Positions 28,901 through 33,879 of a DNA stretch of 64,000 nt are shown here, piece after piece. Origin of the DNA: Tachypleus tridentatus. Its lineage: Eukaryota; Arthropoda; Merostomata; Xiphosura; Limulidae. Positions within the stretch are counted from its first letter, which is position 1. Each line of letters starts with the position of its first letter. A program made the translations under genes and the position numbers. The stretch lies in assembly GCF_004210375.1 (NCBI RefSeq), contig NC_134834.1, positions 136,991,009 to 137,055,008 of the forward strand, given 5' to 3'. A model generated the notes under the pieces. That model worked only from the letters and a program-made list of their open reading frames with translations. It was not told where the DNA came from and searched no databases.

Positions 28901-31900
28901 AATGTCATATTTATATAAAATATAAACACACAGTATACGTTCCTGTATAAGCAGAATATAAAGAGACAAAATTTAAAATTAAAGCTTCTTTTAGGAAACT
29001 AAGAATATAGAGATAATGGAGTCTACCTTACGTGGGTTAAACGGGTAGGTCAGAAAACCCTTGGTTTTGTATATAACTGATTCTAGTTTTGAACTACTGA
29101 CTACAGGGAATATAGCAGGTTAGTAATACCTCCAGCTACAAGGGCTTTACACGGCTCTTTGAATTGAATAAAAGATAGATTGTCATTTTTTTAATGCGCT
29201 CACAGTAACATGTTCAGCGGTATCACATGTCTTGAAACTTATATACAGCCTGACTGACATGTTAATGAGTAGCTCACTTAGTATAATTGAACGGCAGATT
29301 ACTAACCCTTGATGACCAGAAACCCACTTGAAATAAAAATGTATCTCAGAACGACTGGTATTAAACTTTTACTGATAAACAGAGAGCAGCGTTTCGACCT
29401 TTCCATTACTAACTGTTGTGCAGAAAGTACTAAATATATAATTAGATTAATCGACAAAACAGTTTTTGTTTGATATTTTTGTCTAAGAACATTTTGGGGA
29501 GAAGTTCTATAGCTTGAAAACCAATCCCTCTATAAGTTCCACTTTACCAGGAAATGTTTTAAATCTTTATTGAAAATAACGTCTTTTCTTTTTCATTTCT
29601 GCTCGTTACAAGCTGTTGGGATGATTAGAAAGTCTAGATGTGAAATTGAAACATTACAAAATGTGCACCTCTTTGTGTGCGTGTGTGTATATACATATAC
29701 ATTTTTTGTAGAGAATTTTAATACTGATAGACTTAAGTACATTAAAACAAAATCAAAATGAAAGGCTGCGTTAAAAACAGCAAATCCAAACCTCTGACTA
29801 ATTATATTAGTTTGTTATAACTTAAAAACAAGCCGAAACAAAAAGTAAAGTAAAAAACGCTGCACTAATTGAAAGGATCCCAAGGTACAAGCTATAATAT
29901 AGGATATAAAATGTACCATAGGTTTTGCAGGTGGCAGCGGAGTAGGACCCACGTTGCGGTGGGATACACCATCTATCAGTCTTAACCTCCATTCGCCAGT
30001 CTCATATAAAGAAATAAAATAAAGTGAAATTAAAATAATATATGTAGAAATAGAAATTAGGAGAGAGAGATGTGGGTGCTCAAGCCCACAACATCCTACT
30101 TCTATATCACCCGTCATTGCTTGCAGACAGTTGTGAACTGCTCTCCAAATTAAAGAAGAAAATACGGTACTACCATTTGGGAGTAAGTAAGTGAAATAAA
30201 CTTACCTCTTGAAGTTAGCATTTCGGTCCCCATTATGGGAGAAAGGTACTAACTGGTAGCCCAGTAAATGAATTATACTTGTATGAAGGGTCCCATTCTG
30301 GCATCTGAATTAACTAGCATAATTCCCAACCCCCACCCATTAGGTATACTGCAACTATCACGCTCTAAACAAGCATTTGTATGCAGTAAGGTGTACATCT
30401 GCATAAAGTAGTGCCAAGTTGTTAAATGACCTTATTCACAACTAGAAACAGTTATTAGAAATTTTAGTTAAATTTCTTTGATTTTTTTATTTCTTTATAC
30501 TTATTTAATACATTTTTATATGTTACAGAATAGTTGAATAATTTGATTTAAAGTTTCTTTATTAAATCCATTAACCATTAATTTTTGTATCAGTATTTTA
30601 ACATCACTGATAAAATAATGTAATTTATTACAAATTTTACAATATCTGAATTACTGCGAAGTTATAATGTTTATAATAGAAGGGTGTGGTACAATACTAG
30701 TAAAAGAGGGTAAATCATAAATTGGAAAGGCAAAATATTTTCTTTCATCAACAATATTTACATTGGCATCCTTATCAATCATTTTAATTTCTAAATCTGA
30801 ATAATGTGCTTCTGATATTATTTGGTAAAGTATAGCCCGGGATTTAGTGATGACTAGCTTCTTGCCTCTCATTTATCAGCTTAAAACTATAGACGGCCAT
30901 TGCAGGTAGCACTTGAGTTGGTTTGCACGAAATTCAATAAACAATTGTACAAATAAACTACTGGAAAATGAAACACTGTTCAGCTCGTTGATTTAGTAAC
31001 CATGAATAGCATATCAAAGCTTATGAACAGAAAAGAATGGGCCAACGTCCAAGCTTTAACCATTTCTTTGCCTATTTCTGTAAACTTTCAAATAAACTTT
31101 ACGTGAATTAATTTCAAAATCTAATTGTTTCTTGTTTCCGGCAAGTTTCACCTCGTGTCATTTTAAGTAGTAGCTTTAGGTTAAGGGCTGTTCAAGAGTA
31201 TATATAGAATAAAAACGCGGTGCTGAATGGTTGTAGTTACAGGTGTTAGTTTACATTAATATTTCAAAACGCCAATTCCAACGATGTTGCAATGACCATT
31301 ATCAAGGCTCTGTTTTAACAAATCTAGTGCATACACCCACATGTGCATGTTTTATAAAGTCCAATTCATCTAATGGCTTTCAACTTATTTCTTCAGTTTG
31401 TAAGAGTTTAATATAAAAATACTCTATTTTTTATAAGAGATCTTAAACCCTTTCTTCAACAAAAGATAACGTAAAGGAACTTAAGTTAGTAGGCTTATAC
31501 GAAACATTTTCTTGCACGAAATCTTTTATTATATCTTGTCAAGCCTAAGATTAAATAATGCTGAAAGTGCTTAATATAAAGTGACAACAAATTAGCAAAT
31601 GGTCTGTTTAAAGTACGAAATATGTATAAACAGATTGATCATTGATTTTCAAGTACTGAATATATAAGCAGAATAATCCATGTTATTTTCAGTATTGAAT
31701 ATTAGTACCTTGTTGTTAAAAGAAATTAATGTAAAAAAAGACAGATTAGCAACAGTTTGTAAACTGTTAACTGTATACACAAGTTAAATAATGTATTGTT
31801 GGAGGTGTTAAATATTAAACACGACAGAGCACTAAATTATTTAGTTTTAACTTTAAAATTTTTTAATAGATTAATAAATGATTTGTTAAAACTGCTATGT

Positions 31901-33379
31901 ATAAAAAGACAATTGATAAACATATTGTACAAGCCATTGTACTATTTATTGACTTATTTATTGTCTTTTTATATTTAGTTATTTCTACAGAAGAATAGTT
32001 GATATACTATACTATCTCTTTCTGATTTACTGAAAGCACTAAATGTAGAGACAGCAGAATGATTAACCTTTGTTGAAAGAACTAGACATAAAGAGACAAC
32101 AGACTGATTAATCTTCTTTGAAAGAAATAAATCTAAAAACAATAAATCAGTAGATTAATAAGTAATTTCTGTTAGAAGTACAAAATATATAAACATATTA
32201 ATCAATATTTTAATAAAAATAATAAAGGGGCAACTGACTACTAAATGTCTTGTTAAAAATGAGACAATAGATTAACTAAAATTTTGTTAAAAGTAATACG
32301 AATAGACAGACAATGGATTAATCAGCGTTTGTCAAAAGTACGAAACATTAAAAAATAACAAGTTTGTTAATATTACGAACTTACAAATAAAAAAATGAAA
32401 TTATTATTAAAGGCACTACTTATAAAGAGATAACATATTTAAGTGCGTACCGTTGACACTATTAAGTATAAGTTAACATCAAGTTTAGATACTATTAACT
32501 GGAAATTTTACTATTAAGAAAGAGTAGACGAATACATTTTTAATTAGTGTTCATAAAGCCAAGACTGCGTGAACCTTTATCGTGTAGGTGAAAGTTGGAA
32601 ACTTGGTAACTTGTAGATTAAAGTTGTAAGAAATATTATAATGTGGGAGGAAATCGGAAGTTTGGTATCCAGCAGGTCAAGATTTAATGTAACGTTACCG
32701 TATGAGAGAAAGGTGGTAGTTTCATATCAGGTAAGTCAGATTTCTATGAAAGGTTATCACACAAAAGGAAATTTGATGTTTGGTATCCAGTGGATCAGGG
32801 TTGTACGAAATATTATAATGTAAAAAGATACCCAAGAGAATCGAGTAGGTCAGCACTATATAAAAGGTTATCGTGAGAAATTTGGAAGCGTGGTTATTTT
32901 TTTAGGCCAACATTTTATGAAAGTTTACGTAGACAGAAGTTGGAAGAGGTCCAGTAGGTGACGGCTGTTTAAAAGGTTATCATTTAGGAAGAAGTTAGAG
33001 AGAGTACAATAGGCGAAGGTCATATAAAGGTTATCGTGTAAGACGAAATTAGAGGTTTCTGATGCAGTTGGATATGGCCGAATGAAAGTTATATGATATG
33101 AGAGAGATTGGAAGGTTGGTAGCGAACTGGATACAGTTGTGTGAAAGATTACCATGTTGGTGTCGGTTCATTTCAAAATCTTACTAACAATCTCTTTCAA
33201 TAAATGTTTGCCTTATATTATTCATCATTTTCATCGCTATAATTTCAACACCTTACCTGTTTAGAAAGCGGCGGTAGGCGACCTGAAATTGCTAGCTGCA
33301 CTGGATCAACACTCAACCATTGACGATTTGAAGCCACGATTCTTACAGGTTGACTTTCCCCTCGCGCTTTCGTGCGCAT
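1880..33379 (-). CDS. PDE10/PDE11-family cyclic-nucleotide phosphodiesterase, 5' part of a split gene
   Basis: Six minus-strand exons (33257-33379, 28351-28684, 10918-11064, 8680-8717, 8385-8546, 1880-1982) carry consensus GT/AG borders. The first five join in frame exactly. Two further candidate exons (13069-13161, 7410-7444) also fit the phases. The product begins with a Ser/Arg-rich N-terminus, then a short helical motif shared by PDE5, PDE10 and PDE11 N-termini (LNQKEVENFL, then EDY and EKW). A GAF-A domain start follows (SELAATIASAVNAESWNLYL) and a GTTVAAYVA stretch like that of PDE10A. Such enzymes hydrolyse cAMP and/or cGMP in the cytosol, and their GAF domains bind cyclic nucleotides or dimerise. 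The rest of GAF-A, GAF-B and the HD catalytic domain lie beyond the left edge. PDE10 is favoured by the GTTV-AYVA match, but the N-terminal motif fits PDE11 equally well. I see no frameshift or in-frame stop in the six main exons. Confidence 0.8.
2604..2881 (-). repeat. SINE-A copy, full length
   Basis: Read on the minus strand it has a tRNA-like head (box B relic GGTTCGAATC-like, here mutated), a central body ending CTAAATTAGGGACGG and the tail AGCTTTGTGCGAAATTC with a CAAA-rich end. Several changes in box B suggest an older copy. Confidence 0.85.
2882..4380. other. Intronic AT-rich stretch, nothing coding seen
   Basis: The 3000-3170 part is less AT-rich (for example TTGGTTGAAGTTGG on the minus strand) and may be an old repeat fragment. 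A C-run lies near 3647. No sustained frame or splice-bounded coding block was found. Confidence 0.4.
4385..4720. repeat. GC-richer dispersed repeat with GGGAGTACCCCGAGAAAACC core
   Basis: The block stands out from its AT-rich flanks. Its core around 4592-4622 is a purine-rich GGGAAACGGGAGTACCCCGA followed by GAAAACCCACG, a motif I remember from interspersed repeats of many animals. A diverged relative sits at about 38790-38890 in the same orientation. I cannot assign it to a named family. Confidence 0.5.
4721..5884. other. AT-rich intron, nothing recognised
   Basis: No repeat family, RNA gene or coding block is evident, and stops are dense in all frames. Confidence 0.4.
5885..6540. repeat. 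Degenerate tandem array, ~105-bp unit, interrupted by a SINE
   Basis: About four diverged units share TACGACTCCACACGTGAAG, then ATTTTGTTTGATAAT and GAGTATAAA with AACGCGTTTTATATT. Units begin near 5890, 5990, 6370 and 6465. The SINE-A at 6095-6366 splits the array. Confidence 0.6.
6095..6366 (+). repeat. SINE-A copy with 11-bp target duplication
   Basis: The tRNA-like head (GGTTCGAATCCC box B) is intact at 6148-6159. GACATATTAAA flanks the copy at 6084-6094 and 6367-6377, confirming retroposition into the tandem array. Confidence 0.92.
6541..7714. other. AT-rich intron with one possible micro-exon
   Basis: Apart from the candidate exon at 7410-7444, nothing is recognised. The 91-codon plus-strand frame at 7217 has a Lys/Asn-rich composition typical of chance translation. 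Confidence 0.4.
7410..7444 (-). CDS. Possible 35-bp GAF-A exon bridging a phase gap
   Basis: The 8385-8546 exon ends in phase 0, but the 1880-1982 exon needs two bases from its predecessor, so an exon of length 2 modulo 3 must lie between them. This segment has an acceptor (ATTTTAACAG) and donor (GTCAG then GTATTT), is 35 bp long, and would read FNHIKFNRCCV plus a split Ser. About a dozen residues is the length expected here from PDE10A. The residues themselves are not diagnostic, so another micro-exon in this 6.4-kb intron remains possible. Confidence 0.3.
7715..8050. repeat. Degenerate minisatellite, ~60-bp unit
   Basis: Recurring TTACTAA-CAG-TTGTTTT, then TACGAGTACAAAATG and AATAACT with GGTTCCGTTAC gives about five diverged units. 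Confidence 0.55.
8062..8299. mobile_element. 238-bp foldback (MITE-like) element
   Basis: A perfect 24-bp inverted repeat (8062-8085 and 8276-8299) begins TGGGTCATTCCATGTCAACT. Inside it the arms stay complementary almost to the centre, for example GCAAAAACTT-ATTTTGATTTATT against its reverse complement, so a transcript would fold into a long hairpin. No ORF is present. The ends resemble a GGTCATTCCA-type MITE terminus I recall from other invertebrates. No target duplication was clear. Confidence 0.75.
8385..8546 (-). CDS. PDE-like gene, start of GAF-A domain
   Basis: This exon of exactly 54 codons (phase 0 at both ends) has acceptor CGTTTAG, where the in-frame TAG is the splice site itself, and donor CAG then GTAAAA. 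It encodes FCVHADKGKMLQDLTTSLYS, then a GAF-type helix and strand SELAATIASAVNAESWNLYL. The ELxxxIxxAxxAxxxxLY pattern is that of GAF-A in PDE10-type enzymes. It ends YDKTNQ at the turn before the second GAF strand. Confidence 0.82.
8680..8717 (-). CDS. PDE-like gene, 38-bp micro-exon
   Basis: A pyrimidine-rich acceptor (CATTTTTAG) and an ideal donor (GAAG then GTAAGT) bracket 38 bp. Joined to the upstream exon the split codon becomes GGA and the sequence reads G-RTQRKTSLSRWK, ending in phase 0. RKTS is a PKA-type site. The micro-exon restores frame precisely between its neighbours and could be missed by automatic gene finders. Confidence 0.72.
8893..9003 (+). repeat. SINE-C copy, degenerate
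   Basis: GACAGCGGTAGGTTTACAGC, then CTAAAAACCGAAGTTTAAGA and CGTGGTGGACACAGA, follow the SINE-C head. The tail has decayed. Confidence 0.6.
9370..9650. repeat. Degenerate minisatellite, ~50-bp unit
   Basis: CATGCATATTCATGTATCGT, then ATGGTTTTATG or ATGGTTCTGT and CATTTTTA, recurs about five times. The array ends just before the SINE-A at 9683. Confidence 0.6.
9683..9960 (-). repeat. SINE-A copy with 13-bp target duplication
   Basis: CTCGAGGTAAGAG is repeated exactly at 9670-9682 and 9961-9973. The head variant GCGCGACGCGGGCGCGAACC is shared with the copies at 22891 and 62631, marking a young subfamily. Confidence 0.93.
9974..10917. other. AT-rich intron, nothing recognised
   Basis: No coding block or repeat family was identified. 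A plus-strand open frame at 10340 is Asn/Lys/Ile-rich and looks random. Confidence 0.4.
10918..11064 (-). CDS. PDE-like gene, conserved N-terminal motif exon
   Basis: This 147-bp exon has acceptor TTTCTTTCGAGCAG and donor G then GTAGTG, phase 1 in and phase 1 out. It encodes LNQKEVENFLQKNPDFLEDY, then VINNVESELLEKWITRN and a polar tail ending NSNEVN. The pattern V-E-x-F/Y-L, P, E-D/E-Y/F, then E-K-W-L/I matches the N-terminal helical motif of vertebrate PDE10A and PDE11A, and more distantly PDE5. The frame opens further upstream, but that extension reads like an intron and is cut off by the acceptor. Of the six main exons this is one of the two most diagnostic for the family. Confidence 0.82.
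11065..13068. other. AT-rich intron, nothing recognised
   Basis: The 11940-12190 part is slightly less AT-rich but has no sustained frame. No SINE copy is seen here. Confidence 0.4.
13069..13161 (-). CDS. Candidate cassette exon of the PDE-like gene
   Basis: After an acceptor (TTTTTGTCATAG) a frame reads DLEPKLSTYEAEILL, then ASSDPSCDWSAMEKM. Its composition looks coding, not like translated AT-rich DNA. Using a donor GTATTG the exon is 93 bp, phase 1 in and phase 1 out. It would thus be a symmetric cassette that can be included between the 28351-28684 and 10918-11064 exons or skipped without a frame change. A better-matching donor 11 bp further on (GTAATT) would end in phase 0 and break the frame. 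Exon status is supported, but its border and its membership of this gene are inferred. Confidence 0.45.
13281..13336 (-). repeat. SINE-A body fragment, degenerate
   Basis: GTCAACACCACCCATCGCCA then ACGTTCGGGCTATTCTT corresponds to the SINE-A centre (CACCACCCACCGCCAACTCT). Head and tail are absent. Confidence 0.45.
13337..14217. other. AT-rich intron, nothing recognised
   Basis: A short CAACAA run lies at about 14083-14100. No coding block or terminal repeat was found. I searched here for the missing left end of the hAT element at 14.35 kb and did not see one. Confidence 0.4.
14218..14290 (+). repeat. SINE-B copy, 5'-truncated
   Basis: The B-box region AATCAGGGGTTCG-TTTCCCC and the tail GCTTTGCTATAAGAAAAC are kept. 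About 12 bases between them are deleted. Confidence 0.7.
14351..15723 (+). pseudogene. Decayed hAT transposase (ZMYM/TTF-type), C-terminal half
   Basis: From about 14650 the frames read RSGKYKTIFENIVSSDSHNG, then RPPLCPTLWLCRLSAI, where the usual TRW motif of this hAT group is TLW. After a stop near 14897 the frame at 14921-15289 continues MLMAQHPLAALEELNRAFQA. After a stop at 15287-15289 the frame at 15308 includes the hAT dimerisation signature PVSSCECERSFSALRRLKTW. Near 15600 a frameshift moves the tail to another frame: LNHVAVCHTHKDEV to SSQRRSTFGNM and a stop at 15721-15723. Two stops plus a frameshift make it inactive. Sequence before 14650 is only weakly hAT-like. Active relatives cut and paste DNA in the nucleus. 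Confidence 0.88.
15724..16242 (+). mobile_element. 3' end of the hAT element with right terminal repeat
   Basis: The segment ends TACGCCCCTG at 16242. On the reverse strand this is CAGGGGCGTAGATTTTTTAC, a typical CAGGGGCG hAT terminus. The bases after it (AAACAGGT) would be the 8-bp target duplication, but no left terminus with the same 8 bases was found, so the element is 5'-truncated. Confidence 0.65.
16243..17355. other. AT-rich intron, no gene accepted
   Basis: It contains a 171-codon open frame from a TTG at 16471 that shows no motif, no neighbouring signals and no family resemblance. I treat it as chance. Confidence 0.35.
17368..17643 (-). repeat. SINE-A copy with 12-bp target duplication
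   Basis: TAATATTAATGT flanks it at 17356-17367 and 17644-17655. The body has scattered changes (GGGGGAGGCAGC for GGGAAGGCAGC). Confidence 0.9.
17815..17926 (-). repeat. SINE-B copy with 10-bp target duplication
   Basis: GCAAAGACTC lies at 17800-17809 and 17927-17936. The head reads AATCCGGAGACTTACCGCTG, then TACTAGTGGGGAG. Confidence 0.85.
17937..20157. other. AT-rich intron, nothing coding accepted
   Basis: At 18230-18450 a loose repetition of AACAAATTCATAAT-like words suggests an old tandem array. Frames at 18524, 18957 and 19896 are low-complexity and unsupported. Confidence 0.4.
20158..20233 (-). repeat. SINE-C head fragment
   Basis: CTCTCCCCATTATGGGTATC then TTTAGCGTTGTAAG and CCTTACCGCTGTA match the SINE-C head in reverse. 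The tail is missing. Confidence 0.6.
20246..20395 (-). mobile_element. Penelope-like terminal region fragment
   Basis: The minus strand carries CTGAAGATGACC then TAAGAAGGTCGAAACG. The same block is followed by a TACCCATGCCAGCC word matching the end of the Penelope-like copy at 56.6 kb. A diverged duplicate of the 20246-20310 part (ACTTGAA-TAAAAATGTATCT) lies at 29317-29375. Confidence 0.6.
20335..20362 (-). ncRNA. Hammerhead-ribozyme-like core
   Basis: On the minus strand CTGAAGA is followed by a GACC/GGTC stem II around TAAGAA and then GAAAC, the hammerhead core order. Penelope-like elements are known to carry hammerheads in their terminal repeats. Stems I and III are not verified here. Confidence 0.4.
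20415..20575. repeat. Dispersed repeat, inverted partner at 52.68-52.83 kb
   Basis: ATCAGCTTCCCTATCCGTGA, then AGAACATTATGTAAATTTATGA and GTGACCTACTTAGTGAATAA, is matched in reverse orientation at 52680-52830. It directly follows the Penelope-like terminal fragment. Confidence 0.65.
20860..21560. repeat. Degenerate tandem array, ~45-bp unit
   Basis: The theme TATTGTTACCC-ACACACAAA-ACTCATCTCTAG-GTTGGTC recurs roughly ten times or more with heavy divergence. Open frames inside it are by-products. Confidence 0.55.
22023..22640 (+). pseudogene. Unidentified coding-like fossil
   Basis: A frame starting MSGESFLRSITWAVQP meets a stop at 22070-22072, then continues 68 codons with QEKYFGWHFEKDEWKICFSC, then RLREHPKFVHKKKGCRI, LFDQLSGKVKKQM and IRPQSVREL before a TAG at 22277. 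Near 22530-22645 another frame reads SLTLPSEHLLSFIDTEYC, then IVGINACKQCLLTRKKLY. Composition looks like real protein, unlike chance frames here, but I recognise no family. It could be a transposon ORF or a processed pseudogene. The rest (22280-22530) is not readable. Confidence 0.35.
22891..23172 (-). repeat. SINE-A copy with 12-bp target duplication
   Basis: AAAACAATTAAT occurs at 22879-22890 and 23173-23184. It belongs to the GCGCGACGCGGGCGCGAAC head subfamily and is close to that consensus. Confidence 0.93.
23500..23575 (-). mobile_element. Penelope-like terminal fragment with hammerhead-like core
   Basis: The minus strand reads CTTTGTGAACCTGACGATGA, then CCGAAGAAGGTCGAAATG and TTGTTCGCTC, almost identical to the terminus at 56.57-56.62 kb. 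The core CTGACGA...GAAA (23526-23553) is intact. No coding part is attached. Confidence 0.6.
23952..24062 (+). repeat. SINE-C copy, diverged
   Basis: CTCAGTGGCTCATTGATAAG, then TTTGGTTTCGATACCTGTGG and the tail GTAGCTTTGCGCTTAA mark the family. Internal changes are many. Confidence 0.7.
24063..24859. other. AT-rich intron, nothing recognised
   Basis: A weak SINE-C-like word (GATCACTGCAGTGGGTACTG) occurs near 24577, but the rest of the element is absent. Confidence 0.35.
24868..25955 (-). mobile_element. Non-autonomous hAT transposon with intact ends
   Basis: Terminal repeats CAGAGATGCCAACTATT (left) and CAGAGATACCAACCATT (right, reversed) differ at two of 17 positions. An exact 8-bp duplication TTGCAAGC flanks them (24860-24867 and 25956-25963), the hallmark of hAT insertion. 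The 1088-bp element keeps only the start of its transposase. Near the right end TCGTAATG occurs at 25895, 25915 and 25935, exactly 20 bp apart, with relatives at 25866 and, near the left end, at 24897 (GCGTAATG). These are likely transposase-binding repeats. Confidence 0.92.
24927..25583 (-). pseudogene. hAT transposase N-terminus (BED-type zinc finger), truncated
   Basis: The 218-codon frame has a basic N-terminus, then FRKEYSAKYPVIAF and a zinc finger with Cys74, Cys77, His94 and His100 (FCTVCHIDFSVAHGGINDCS). It ends LATDGSTDMNDSKLYPVVVR and a stop. DGSTD-x-x-x-SKLYP is the start of the catalytic region in this hAT group, containing the first catalytic Asp. Only 59 bp remain before the element's end, so the catalytic domain and dimerisation domain are gone. 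The intact frame suggests a fairly young deletion derivative. At most it could make a DNA-binding fragment. The ATG choice is uncertain because the first 50 residues show no motif. Confidence 0.85.
26006..26124 (+). repeat. SINE-B copy, nearly intact, 12-bp target duplication
   Basis: CCTAATTAGGTG flanks it at 25994-26005 and 26125-26136. It starts CCCCCGCTAGTACAGCGGTA and has a clean GGGTTCGATTCCCCTC B box. It landed only 38 bp from the hAT element's right end. Confidence 0.92.
26440..26690 (-). repeat. SINE-A copy, diverged
   Basis: The tail TTTCGCGCAAAGCTACAC has lost the CTCGAGGGCTATCTG segment. The head GACTCAAACCCTCGACCCTC is recognisable. Confidence 0.8.
26797..27029 (+). repeat. SINE-A copy lacking the first part of its head
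   Basis: It begins inside the head at CGAGGGTGCGGGTTCGAATC and runs to the tail GCTTTGCGCGAAATTC. Confidence 0.85.
27050..27105 (-). repeat. Second type of hammerhead-like retroelement end
   Basis: On the minus strand CTGAAGAATAGCC then ATGTCACGAAACCGGTTAAA has the CTGAAGA...CGAAAC order, but the expected stem II pairing is poor. It directly follows the SINE-A tail. Confidence 0.3.
27106..28109. other. AT-rich intron, nothing recognised
   Basis: Stops are frequent in every frame and no repeat family was seen. Confidence 0.4.
28110..28222 (+). repeat. SINE-C copy, near consensus
   Basis: GCCCCCAGTGGCTTAGCGGT, then ACAACGCTAAAAACCGGGTT and GATACCCGTAGTGGGCAGAG give the clearest SINE-C head in the window. 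The tail GTGTAGCTTGTGCTTAATTC is followed by an AACAAC run. Confidence 0.88.
28239..28264. repeat. (TA)n microsatellite
   Basis: A perfect alternating TA run lies just 3' of the SINE-C tail, about 90 bp from the Ser-rich exon border. Confidence 0.9.
28351..28684 (-). CDS. PDE-like gene, Ser/Pro/Arg-rich second exon
   Basis: The exon has an acceptor (TATATATATCAG) and a strong donor (AGTA then GTAAGT). Its 334 bp encode 111 codons plus one base. It begins VFRRASYPSPSNTRSF, with RRAS a PKA-type consensus site. The rest is rich in Ser, Pro, Arg and Asn (for example RRLPPLLSITSSSPDIEQ and SPYRTLSPGPG), with no recognisable fold, so it is probably disordered and regulatory. It ends in phase 1, fitting either the 10918-11064 exon or the candidate cassette exon at 13069-13161. 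No homologue came to mind. Membership of the PDE gene is inferred from phase, strand and position. Confidence 0.6.
28685..29316. other. AT-rich intron, nothing recognised
   Basis: This is the start of the intron between the first two coding exons on the genomic left side. No repeat was identified. Confidence 0.4.
29317..29440 (-). mobile_element. Penelope-like terminal fragment, decayed
   Basis: TGACCAGAAACCCACTTGAA, then ATAAAAATGTATCTCAG and CAGCGTTTCGACCTTTCC, parallels 20246-20350. The hammerhead-like core is destroyed after GGTCGAAACG. Confidence 0.5.
29865..30115. repeat. GC-richer block, probable old repeat
   Basis: The minus strand contains GGCTTGAGCACCCACATCTC, CGAATGGAGGTTAAGACTGA and GTGTATCCCACCGCAACGTG, then TACCTTGGGATCC. 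It looks like an interspersed repeat, and I recall similar words without being able to name the family. The 100-codon minus frame over it is hydrophobic and unsupported. Confidence 0.3.
30116..30846. other. AT-rich intron, nothing recognised
   Basis: No coding block or known repeat. The minus-strand frame at 30651 is unsupported. Confidence 0.35.
30847..30938 (+). repeat. SINE-A 3' half, strongly decayed
   Basis: GTGATGACTAGCTTCTTGCC then TTGCACGAAATTCAATAAAC aligns with the SINE-A body and tail. Confidence 0.5.
31560..32420. repeat. Degenerate minisatellite in the first intron, ~55-bp unit
   Basis: The theme AAAGTAC-AAATATATAA, then AGACAACAGATTAATCA and TTTGTTAAAAG, recurs more than ten times with drift. 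Confidence 0.55.
32580..33170. repeat. Degenerate minisatellite next to the first coding exon, ~58-bp unit
   Basis: About ten units follow ATGAAAGGTTATCGTGTGAG, then AGAAATTGGAAGTTTGGTAT and CCAGTAGGTCAG. The array ends 87 bp inside the first intron from the donor at 33257. Confidence 0.65.
33257..33379 (-). CDS. PDE-like gene, first coding exon (41 codons)
   Basis: The ATG lies at 33377-33379 and begins MRTKARGESQPVRIV. An in-frame TGA about 13 codons upstream supports this start. The frame stays open to a strong donor (CAG then GTAAGG), ending in phase 0 with LPPLSKQ. The next exon starts in phase 0. The block is visibly more GC-rich than its AT-rich surroundings. The peptide is basic and shows no signal peptide or membrane segment. 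I recognise no domain in it, so its place in the PDE gene rests on splice signals, phase and order. Confidence 0.6.
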
Positions 33380-33571
33380 CAGGGAAATGACGTTTTGATA
33401 TTTTCCTCTTGTTCAATTAACCTTTACCAGTCAGTGGAAGTTGACGTTTCCCCTAAACTACACTAATAATAGCGTCATGGCGCAGTACAAAGTATTATGA
33501 GAACGCGATAAGGCGTCTCTACGATAAGAATAACATAGATATGTTATACAGTTCTCTATGGAATGAAATGT

Positions 33572-33579
33572 CTTATATA
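33572..33579 (-). promoter_or_regulatory. TATA-like box upstream of the PDE-like start codon
   Basis: TATATAAG on the minus strand lies about 195 bp upstream of the ATG. It would give a transcript start near 33545 and a 5' UTR of roughly 165 bases without an extra exon. In AT-rich DNA such a box can arise by chance. Confidence 0.3.
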
Positions 33580-33821
33580 TCCATACCCTTGAACGTCAAG
33601 TGGTAGTTAAATACATTTATCCTTACTTTCACTTAGTTAAGAAATGTTGGTTACCATTAGAACAAAGGTTTCCTGTTAACACCAGTTGAAGGTATAAGTC
33701 TAATAGTAACCATCGAATTGAACTGACGTATCGCTCTACCAAGCCCACATATTTAATTGGCTTTCGTGTTTCACTGCAGCTAACTTCATTGAACAAAGCT
33801 AACTATACAAGTGATGTGACG

Positions 33822-33829
33822 TGACGTCA
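33822..33829. promoter_or_regulatory. Palindromic cAMP-response element (TGACGTCA)
   Basis: A full 8-bp CRE palindrome is preceded by an overlapping half site (TGACG), giving TGACGTGACGTCA. A further half site lies at about 33724. It sits some 445 bp upstream of the phosphodiesterase start codon and about 245 bp upstream of the TATA-like box, a normal range for CREB-type binding. Confidence 0.45.
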
Positions 33830-33879
33830 GAACACTTCAAAATAACAACTAGGCTTTAGGATGAGATTAAGCACTATCA

